Positions 31,158 through 36,630 of a stretch of 36,630 bases of DNA are shown in pieces (position 1 is the stretch's first letter; the number at the start of each line of letters is the position of its first letter). This stretch comes from Acidimicrobiia bacterium (lineage in GTDB: Bacteria; Actinomycetota; Acidimicrobiia; Acidimicrobiales; UBA8592). The translations under genes and the position numbers were made by a program. The notes beneath the pieces are model-generated. The model did no database searches. It was not told where the DNA came from and worked only from the letters and a program-made list of their open reading frames with translations. Where the stretch lies: the NCBI GenBank assembly GCA_030431575.1, contig JAUIIS010000012.1:1-36630 (forward strand). Direction: 5' to 3'.

Positions 31158-31858
31158 TGTACCCGCTCGTCGAAGAACTCGCGGCTGAGGGCGTGCGGGT
31201 CTCTACGACGTGTCGGGTGCTCGGATTCTCGACCCAGGCTTTCTACAAGTGGCGCAAACAGCCTTGCTCGGATCGTGACTGGGACGACGCGGTGTTGGTC
31301 AACGACATGGTCGACATCCACGCCGATGATCCAGAGTTCGGTTACCGGTTCATTGCCGATGAGCTCGAACGCAAAGGCTGGGACGTGTCAGAAAACCGGG
31401 TCCAACGGCTCTGCCAGGAGCATCGGATCTGGTCGGTTCTCGCCAAGAAGCGGGGCTTGTCGCGCAAGGCGGGGCCGCCAGTCCATGACGATTTGATCGA
31501 CCGCGACTTCACCGCGGATCGGCCGAACCATCGTTGGGTCGGCGACATCACAGAACACCGCACGAGCGAGGGAAAGCTCTACCTCTGCACTTTCAAAGAC
31601 CTGTGGTCGAACCGGATCGTTGGCTACTCGATCGCCGATCGGATGACGTCAGCGCTTGCCGTGACCGCTATCCGCAACGCTGGCCTTCGACGCGATTGCG
31701 GCGGGGTCATTGTTCACACCGACCGCGGCAGCCAATTTCGTTCTCGAGCGTTCACTTCGACGCTCAATGAACTCGACATGGTCGGGTCGATGGGCCGAGT
31801 CGGAGCATGCCTGTGCCCCAGTCTCCACGCCAAGGACTGGGGCACAGCGCTGTCTTAG
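31154..31858 (+). pseudogene. IS3-family transposase OrfB, truncated
   Basis: The DDE integrase-like transposase is intact through its HTH-21 region and first two acidic residues (Asp in HRWVGDITEH; Asp in IVHTDRGSQF) and up to SMGRVGAC at about 31809. The family continues with a segment carrying the catalytic Glu (AMESFF-type) and about 70 more residues; here a perfect hairpin starts 2 nt later and the frame ends after unrelated residues. Lacking the third catalytic residue, it cannot be an active transposase. No matching right end of the IS is found downstream. Confidence 0.9.
31811..31847. repeat. perfect 13-bp hairpin at the transposase break
   Basis: CTGTGCCCCAGTC (31811-31823) pairs perfectly with GACTGGGGCACAG (31835-31847) around an 11-nt loop. 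Without the outermost pair it begins with TG and ends with CA like an IS3 end. It starts exactly where orfB homology stops. A second short palindrome, CGCGGCC-A-GGCCGCG, follows at 31861-31875. Confidence 0.85.
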
Positions 31859-31987
31859 TCCGCGGCCAGGCCGCGAGAAGTATCAAGACCCATCTAGTTT
31901 CATCCAGAACGATCTAGGCGAAACCGCAGGTCAGAGGCGAGATTGGCCACAAACGTGCTGGTCAGAGAACTGCTTGGTTCGAACTTA

Positions 31988-32028
31988 TAAAGAAGATGTC
32001 GCGAGTTCGATTCTCGCACCCGGCTCTG
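31988..32028 (+). repeat. attachment site repeat, right copy
   Basis: Identical over 41 bp to the 3' part of tRNA-Thr at 27504-27544. It lacks the 5' half of a tRNA, so it is a recombination scar, not a gene. Confidence 0.95.
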
Positions 32029-32052
32029 CCGCGTAGTCGTTTGTGACAGCCC

Positions 32053-32058
32053 TACACT
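32053..32058 (+). promoter_or_regulatory. leaderless promoter -10 of the 32065 gene
   Basis: TACACT ends 6 nt before ATG 32065. It lies only 24 bp past the right attachment repeat, so the promoter is on the chromosomal side of the island. Confidence 0.55.
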
Positions 32059-32064
32059 GCGCCG

Positions 32065-32451
32065 ATGGATAGGGAAGCGTTTGTTCGAGGTTTGCGGCTG
32101 GAGTTGCTAAACACCAGCATGCTGGCTGCCTTCTTTGAGGGTCTCCCGCGGCGGCTCCCGAAGGGGACGGGCGAATTAGCGGTCGCCGTGCGGACGTCGG
32201 TCAAGTCTCGGCTGGCTGAGCTCAATGCTGAGATGCTGGGGCGCGAAGTTGACCATCGCGTTCCCGTCGACATCGACGCAATGACGCAAATGATCTGCTC
32301 GCGTATTGCTCGCTTTGGATCGATCGAGTGGGCTCGACACGGCGACACCGTGCGCCAAGCTATTGGCGGCCTCTCAGCCGACCTGCGAGCCTTCGATGTT
32401 GAGGTCGAAGGCGACGATGACGAAGATACAAGCGGCGAGGCCTGGGAATAG
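32065..32451 (+). CDS. hypothetical protein, 128 aa
   Basis: Not recognised. A soluble, mostly helical-looking protein with a very acidic C-terminus (about residues 110-128, VEVEGDDDEDTSGEAWE). It has no membrane segment and no Cys pair motif. ATG 32065 is supported by TACACT 6 nt upstream. It belongs to the chromosomal backbone next to the tRNA-Thr island and converges on the MFS gene. Confidence 0.65.
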   Translation: MDREAFVRGLRLELLNTSMLAAFFEGLPRRLPKGTGELAVAVRTSVKSRLAELNAEMLGREVDHRVPVDIDAMTQMICSRIARFGSIEWARHGDTVRQAIGGLSADLRAFDVEVEGDDDEDTSGEAWE

Positions 32452-32500
32452 CCCTGCAATGCGAGGGCTGAGGGCCCCGAGCTGCGGTTCGCCTCGTCGC

Positions 32501-33715
32501 TTAACCCGCTTCTTTCAGGCGCTCTGTTGTTGCCCCGAAGAACACGATGATGGTGCAGATGCTGCTGACGGCTGCCGAGGTCACCAACGTGGCAGGTATG
32601 CCGTAGCGGCTGGCGATGAGCCCGCCGAGAGCTGCCCCGACGGGCATAGTCCCCCAGGCGACGAGGCGGTAGCCAGCATTGACTCGGCCCAGTATCTGGT
32701 CGGGCACGATGCGCTGGCGCAGCGACACCGTGATGATGTTCCATGTCACCGCTATGGCGGCGCCGCCGAAGAGGATGGCTCCAACCAGCCAAAGCGTCGA
32801 GCTAGCCAGGGGAGCCAGGCTGAACAACGGGAAGCTCAGGGTGGATACCAAGAGCATGCGCCGAGTGCCCAACCACGCGGCGAGGCGTTCTACGACCAGG
32901 GTGCCCAGCAACGACCCGGCGGCGATGGCGGCGAGGAGCAGGCTGTAGCCGGTTTCGCTAGCTCCCAGCGGCCCGGGTTCTATGACATACAGCGGGAGTA
33001 CCGCAATCATCGCAGTGGAGGCCAGGTTCGACACGCCAACACAGATCGCCAGTATGCGTAGCAGCTTGTGCTGGGCCAGGTAGGTGATGCCTTCGCGTAT
33101 GTCTGAGCGAAGGTTGGGGCGGTCCGCCCCGCGCTCGGTCTTGAATGAGCCCGACAGCGACCCGAGTATCAGCGCGGCAACGAGGTAGAGCAGCGAGCTG
33201 GTTGCAATGGCAGCGGCCAACGCTGCGCTGGCGATGAGCGCGCCAAGCGGTGGTCCCACGAACTGGTTAGTGGTGAGCTCGGCGGCGTAGAGGCGGCCAT
33301 TGGCTTTGGCAAGGTCGTCGCTGTGGACCAGCCGAGGCATCATCGACTGTGCGGCGGTGTCGAATAGCGTCTCGCCAGTACCCAGCGCAAAGGCCACGAC
33401 ATAGAGCATCCACAGCGTGTGCTGGTCCGCTGCTACGACCGCGGCAAGAAGGCCAATGGTCACGGCCCGAAAGACGTTCACCCGGATCATGGTCTTGCGC
33501 CGGTCGAGGCGATCGGCCAAAGCCCCGGCGGGGAGCGCGAAGAACAGCCACGGCAGCCTCCCGATCACTGTCACGTAGGCGAACTCTGAGGGCGACCGCG
33601 TGAGCGACAGCGCAACCAGCGGCAACACCAAAATGAAAGCGCCGTCCGCCAGGTTCGACGTTGCCGAGGACGCGACAAGCCGCCGGTAGTTGGCTGGGGT
33701 CGCGGAGGGCGTCAT
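32501..33715 (-). CDS. MFS exporter, EntS-like (MFS_3 family)
   Basis: 404 aa with about 12 membrane segments. The N-terminal half holds the MFS signature region around LPAGALADRLDRRKTMIRVN; SMMPRLVHSDDLAKANGRLY and RIVPDQILGRVNAGYRLVAWG are typical of the MFS_3 branch that includes the enterobactin exporter EntS and macrolide-efflux-like proteins. Substrate unknown. ATG 33715 is preferred: the frame stays open to 33754, but that part lies in the palindromic operator region. It is divergent from an ArsR-type regulator, which probably represses it. Confidence 0.9.
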   Translation of the reverse strand: MTPSATPANYRRLVASSATSNLADGAFILVLPLVALSLTRSPSEFAYVTVIGRLPWLFFALPAGALADRLDRRKTMIRVNVFRAVTIGLLAAVVAADQHTLWMLYVVAFALGTGETLFDTAAQSMMPRLVHSDDLAKANGRLYAAELTTNQFVGPPLGALIASAALAAAIATSSLLYLVAALILGSLSGSFKTERGADRPNLRSDIREGITYLAQHKLLRILAICVGVSNLASTAMIAVLPLYVIEPGPLGASETGYSLLLAAIAAGSLLGTLVVERLAAWLGTRRMLLVSTLSFPLFSLAPLASSTLWLVGAILFGGAAIAVTWNIITVSLRQRIVPDQILGRVNAGYRLVAWGTMPVGAALGGLIASRYGIPATLVTSAAVSSICTIIVFFGATTERLKEAG

Positions 33716-33720
33716 GAGTG

Positions 33721-33772
33721 ATTGAACTATTCCAATCAATTCAATAGCTGTCAATCAGTGGTGAGCTAGGAT
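33721..33772. promoter_or_regulatory. operator/promoter between the MFS and ArsR genes
   Basis: ATTGAA (33721-33726) and TTCAAT (33740-33745) form an AT-rich inverted repeat whose inner parts are also nearly symmetric; TCAATCA repeats follow. TAGGAT (33767-33772) ends 8 nt before ATG 33781. The 65 bp between the two starts are unusually AT-rich, as expected for an ArsR-family binding site. Confidence 0.6.
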
Positions 33773-33780
33773 CTTCGCCG

Positions 33781-34299
33781 ATGGCTGAAGACAGGCGACA
33801 GGACGAAGCAACCGCGGCCGACCTCAAGGCGCTTGCTCACCCGCTGCGCATGCGGATTCTCCGCATCTGTCTGTACAAGCCGTTGACCAATAAAGAGATC
33901 GCCGATGAACTCGATCTCAACCCGGCAACAGCACTGCACCATGTGCGAGTTTTGGCAAAGAACGGGTTTCTTGAAGCTCAAGCCGTTCGCACTGGAAACG
34001 CCGGAGCTCTAGAGAAGCCGTACAAGACCACCAGCAAGTCAATAGGTCTTGCCATCCCGCACCTAGACGACCGTTTGTCGGTAGTCGTGGCTGGCCTCGA
34101 TGCGGCGCGCAGCGAACTCCTGGCCGGCGGGGGAGACGGCCTCATCTACAACGCTCGCCTGGGGCTACGTCTGAGCGAGGATGACATGGACGAGCTCACC
34201 CAGCGCATACAGGACCTTGTGGCCGAATACCTCAAGCGGCCACCGGCGCCAGATGGGCAAGACGTTGGATTTGTCTCGTTCTTGCACAAGTTGGCCTAA
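33781..34299 (+). CDS. ArsR-family winged-helix regulator
   Basis: 172 aa. A winged HTH occupies about residues 12-75: DLKALAHPLRMRILRICLYK, then LTNKEIADELDLNPATALHH and VRVLAKNGFLEAQ. The C-terminal half (80-165) is an effector or dimer domain without the CxC metal site of classical ArsR, so the signal is unlikely to be arsenite; a small organic ligand is more likely. It is divergent from the MFS exporter with a palindromic operator between them, which suggests autoregulation and drug-inducible efflux. Confidence 0.88.
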   Translation: MAEDRRQDEATAADLKALAHPLRMRILRICLYKPLTNKEIADELDLNPATALHHVRVLAKNGFLEAQAVRTGNAGALEKPYKTTSKSIGLAIPHLDDRLSVVVAGLDAARSELLAGGGDGLIYNARLGLRLSEDDMDELTQRIQDLVAEYLKRPPAPDGQDVGFVSFLHKLA

Positions 34300-34365
34300 G
34301 TAACCGAACCATCGAATTCCGCCGCCTGGTGGTCTCGTCGTGGATAGGGTCGGCGGATCGATGCC

Positions 34366-35043
34366 TTGACTCGGCGTGCCATTACCGACGCCCTCCCTCT
34401 CCTGATCCCCGCGGTGCCCTTTGCCCTTGTGCTTGGCGTGGCCATCACCGAAACCGTGATGCCGGCCGGGGTTGCATGGTCCACCAACTTCTTTGTCTTT
34501 GCTGGCGCGGCGCAGCTGGCCTTGGTCAGCTTGGCCGCCACCGCAAGTTGGCTGACGCTGGTTGCTACGGCGGTGGTTATCAACCTCAGACACGTCATGT
34601 ACAGCGCGGCCATGGCCCCCCGATTTGCTGATCAGCCGCGGTGGATGCGCTGGGTTGGCCCGTTCTTCTTGATCGACCAAGTCTTTGCCTTGATGGCTGC
34701 TCGGCCGGAGCTGAGCGGACGAGATTTTCGGCGCACCTATCTCACTACGGGCGTGCTTTTCTTCTCGGTGTGGACCACCACGGTCACTGCCGGAGTCTTC
34801 ATTGGCGGTGTCATTCCAACATCGTGGCGCCTCGACGTAGCCCCCGCCATCATGTTCGTGGGCATCGTGATCCTGGGCTTGGCTAACCGCGCAAACCTGG
34901 GCGCTGCCGCCGTTGGCGCCTTGGTGTGCGCCCTCGCGTTGGAGCTACCGAACAACTTGGGTCTGCTCGTTGGGGCCCTGGCAGGTGTGGCCACTGGCTT
35001 CCTGATGGACCAGACCCCTATCGCACCAGAGGTCAAATCATGA
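34366..35043 (+). CDS. azlC: AzlC family branched-chain amino acid exporter, large subunit
   Basis: 225 aa with several membrane segments. AzlC proteins pair with AzlD to export branched-chain amino acids and analogues such as azaleucine. PAVPFALVLGVAITE (about residues 16-30), STNFFVFAGAAQLALVSL (39-56) and the VINLRHVMYSAAMAP segment (71-85) are diagnostic. The start is TTG 34366 because no ATG or GTG is in frame ahead of the conserved region; GGCGG lies 10 nt upstream and TAGGGT (34345-34350) is a possible -10 box. The stop overlaps the azlD start in ATGA. Confidence 0.9.
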   Translation: MTRRAITDALPLLIPAVPFALVLGVAITETVMPAGVAWSTNFFVFAGAAQLALVSLAATASWLTLVATAVVINLRHVMYSAAMAPRFADQPRWMRWVGPFFLIDQVFALMAARPELSGRDFRRTYLTTGVLFFSVWTTTVTAGVFIGGVIPTSWRLDVAPAIMFVGIVILGLANRANLGAAAVGALVCALALELPNNLGLLVGALAGVATGFLMDQTPIAPEVKS

Positions 35044-35357
35044 CGCTGTTTGCCGCGCTCAGTGCCGTATTGGTGGTTGGCGTCATTACCTACCTGGCTC
35101 GCGCCGGGCTGATCTTGTCGTTGGCCGACCGTACCCTCCGTCCCACGCTCCAGCGTGCGCTGCGCCATGTTGCCCCGGCTGTGTTGTCGGCGATGGTGGT
35201 TTCGCTCACGGCCGGCGGCGAAGGCCTCGACGGTTTCGAGGCTGCCGAGATTGCTGCGCTTATGGTTGGAGCTGGGGCAACCCTGGTGTCTCGGAAGCTC
35301 CCGGTTGGGCTCGTGGCCGGCATGCTGACGCTCTGGCTGATGCTCGCTGTGACCTAA
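35040..35357 (+). CDS. azlD: AzlD family transporter, small subunit
   Basis: 105 aa with three to four membrane segments. Partner of AzlC. The ITYLARAGLILSL segment (about residues 16-28), the RHVAPAVLSAMVVSLT segment (42-57) and the C-terminal VAGMLTLWLMLAV helix are typical. The ATGA overlap with azlC suggests translational coupling and equal expression. Confidence 0.9.
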   Translation: MTLFAALSAVLVVGVITYLARAGLILSLADRTLRPTLQRALRHVAPAVLSAMVVSLTAGGEGLDGFEAAEIAALMVGAGATLVSRKLPVGLVAGMLTLWLMLAVT

Positions 35358-35404
35358 GCCGCTGCTCGTTAGCTACACGTCACGTCAAAGGTTGGCGTTG
35401 CTAC

Positions 35405-35410
35405 TACAGT
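35405..35410 (+). promoter_or_regulatory. chitinase gene -10 hexamer
   Basis: TACAGT ends 8 nt before ATG 35419, and no Shine-Dalgarno sequence is seen. It is close to the leaderless pattern of the window. Confidence 0.4.
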
Positions 35411-35418
35411 CGCGACCT

Positions 35419-36630
35419 ATGTCAGCTCCGGGGCGGAGCCGCCGCGTGCGTCTCGGTGCGCGCTTAGGTGGCACAAGAGGCGTCTCGGCGGTGGTCCTGG
35501 TTGCCCTCGCTTTGGTTGTGACCATCGCAGTGCCAGCGGCACAAGGCACGGCTCAGGAACAGCCTTCCGAGGTGCAAGAAAGCATCGGCTTTCGCCCTTA
35601 CGTAGATGTGACCCTGAACGAGCCAATCACCCCCTTCGACGACCGGTCGCTCAATCCGGCCGACGGCGTGGTGATGGCCTTTGTGGTTGCGAACCCTGCT
35701 AGCCCGTGTGATCCGTCATGGGGTGCGCTGCATCCGCTTGATCTTGCCGAGTCAGAACTGGACCTCGACGGTCGGGTCGAGCGCTACCGCGCCACCGGCG
35801 GCGACATTGTTGTGTCCTTTGGGGGTGCCATCAACGACGAGCTGGCGGTCACCTGCACCGATCCGGCTCAATTAGCCGCGGCCTACCAGCAGGTGATCGA
35901 CCGCTATCAGCCTGCAGCCATAGACTTCGACATCGAAGGCGACGCACTCTTCGACACGGAGACCAACAGTCGCCGCAACCTCGTCATTGCCGAGCTCCAA
36001 CGACAAACCGGTTTGCCCGTGTGGTTTACGGTGCCTGTGTTTCCCGATGGTCTGCCAGAGGCTGGTCTGGTCATGATCGAAGACGCCATCAGAGCAGGCG
36101 TCGACATCTCCAAGCTGAACATCATGACCATGAACTTTGGTACCGGCACTACGCGCACGGTGGATGTGGTGACCAACGTTATTGGCCTGACCCACGCCCA
36201 AGTCGTGGACCTCTACGCTTCTTTGGGTCAACCTCGCTCGGCTGAAACGGTTTGGGCCACCATGAGCGCAACGGTGATGGTCGGCCAAAACGACGTTCGG
36301 CCCGACCAGTTCGGTGTCGACGAAGCCCCGCAACTCGTGAGCTTTGGTGAAGGCGTGGGTCTCGGCCACCTGTCTATGTGGTCTTTGGCCCGAGACCTCG
36401 AGTGTGATCGGCCAGGCCCGATCCTGTCGGGCTTTTGTAGCGGTGTCGAACAAGACCCCTCCGAGTTCGGTGCCACGCTCAGCCAATATGTAGGAGTGTC
36501 TCCAAGTCCTTGGTGGCTCACAAGAGACCTTTCTGCCGCGCAGGCGGGCCTGAGCCCGGAGCAATACGTGGGCCTGGCGTCGCTAGCCCGCGGGGCACGT
36601 TCGGTCTTTGGGTCGACCCCGCTACCCCAA
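35419..36630 (+). CDS. secreted GH18 chitinase-like protein, 3' end outside the window
   Basis: 404 codons are visible, open to the window end, so the protein is incomplete. A signal peptide (about residues 1-42; basic RSRRVR, hydrophobic 23-38) is followed by a glycoside hydrolase family 18 domain. The substrate-binding SFGG lies at 133-136 and the catalytic DxDxE motif is DFDIE at 169-173, with Glu173 as the acid. Downstream MTMNFGTG (about 235-242) supplies further active-site residues. The sequence resembles Streptomyces-type secreted chitinases. It would hydrolyse chitin or related beta-1,4-GlcNAc polymers outside the cell. ATG 35419 follows TACAGT by 8 nt. A carbohydrate-binding module may lie beyond the end. 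Confidence 0.88.
   Translation, partial: MSAPGRSRRVRLGARLGGTRGVSAVVLVALALVVTIAVPAAQGTAQEQPSEVQESIGFRPYVDVTLNEPITPFDDRSLNPADGVVMAFVVANPASPCDPSWGALHPLDLAESELDLDGRVERYRATGGDIVVSFGGAINDELAVTCTDPAQLAAAYQQVIDRYQPAAIDFDIEGDALFDTETNSRRNLVIAELQRQTGLPVWFTVPVFPDGLPEAGLVMIEDAIRAGVDISKLNIMTMNFGTGTTRTVDVVTNVIGLTHAQVVDLYASLGQPRSAETVWATMSATVMVGQNDVRPDQFGVDEAPQLVSFGEGVGLGHLSMWSLARDLECDRPGPILSGFCSGVEQDPSEFGATLSQYVGVSPSPWWLTRDLSAAQAGLSPEQYVGLASLARGARSVFGSTPLPQ

Larger units (their letters stand above)
27504..32028. mobile_element. tRNA-Thr genomic island, about 4.5 kb, no visible integrase
   Basis: The region lies between the two 41-bp copies of the tRNA-Thr 3' end. It holds four minus-strand genes (30394 to 27834) with Shine-Dalgarno-type starts, then broken IS3-family elements. 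Base composition looks less GC-rich than in the flanking housekeeping genes, by eye. No tyrosine recombinase, excisionase or replication gene was found, so the element has probably lost its integrase to IS activity and deletion. The gene at 32065 probably followed the tRNA directly before integration. Confidence 0.85.

Noticed and set aside
31710-32036. Frame crossing the end of orfB and the right attachment site
   Set aside because: Its C-terminus is a translation of the tRNA fragment; it was examined as a possible integrase remnant but shows no R-H-R-Y motifs.
1-36630. CRISPR array, toxin-antitoxin, restriction-modification or other defence system
   Set aside because: No spaced direct repeats of CRISPR type and no cas, nuclease, methylase or toxin-like proteins were recognised.

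Overview
The window is high-GC chromosomal DNA of an actinobacterium. The order tilS-hpt-ftsH, then a DUF2520 protein with panC, lysS, clpC, radA, ispD-ispF-rlmB is the actinobacterial housekeeping neighbourhood. The SigR/RsrA pair, DUF2342 protease and DUF6174 and LppM-like proteins also fit. Their combination suggests the class Acidimicrobiia; that class call is inference, since there is no rRNA here.

Region by region. 1-2310: a 9-bp tandem repeat, a DUF2061 membrane protein, an unknown gene and purU. 2387-4434: trmL, a thiol-stress sigma factor with its anti-sigma factor, and two small proteins. 4440-9249: DUF2342 metalloprotease, tilS, hpt, ftsH. 9431-13727: a phosphatase-like protein, DUF2520-panC, a DUF6174 protein, lysS. 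13837-17578: a polyprenyl diphosphate synthase (minus strand) and clpC. 17734-20351: a lipoprotein-HAD fusion and a membrane protein. 20423-24700: radA, a Crp-type regulator and ispD-ispF-rlmB. 24913-27294: two tandem secreted alpha/beta-hydrolase-like proteins, one membrane-anchored and one carrying RTX repeats. 27469-27541: tRNA-Thr(TGT). 27504-32028: a genomic island bounded by a perfect 41-bp repeat of the tRNA 3' end; it holds a secreted metzincin-like protease, a lipoprotein, a LuxR-like regulator, a small anchored protein and broken IS3 elements, with no visible integrase. 32065-36630: an unknown gene, a divergent MFS exporter/ArsR pair, azlCD, and the start of a secreted GH18 chitinase cut by the window edge.

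Two patterns run through the window. First, many first-in-unit genes have a TANNNT hexamer exactly 6 nt before ATG/GTG and no Shine-Dalgarno sequence, the layout of leaderless transcription. Internal genes either overlap by ATGA or carry a Shine-Dalgarno sequence, and the island genes use Shine-Dalgarno sequences. Second, short GC-rich palindromes sit at gene ends and in promoter regions.

The points most worth following up are the tRNA-Thr island, the hydrolase pair with exchanged N-termini, the LppM-HAD fusion with altered HAD motifs, and a SigR-type promoter candidate in front of clpC. No CRISPR array, toxin-antitoxin or recognisable anti-phage system was seen.
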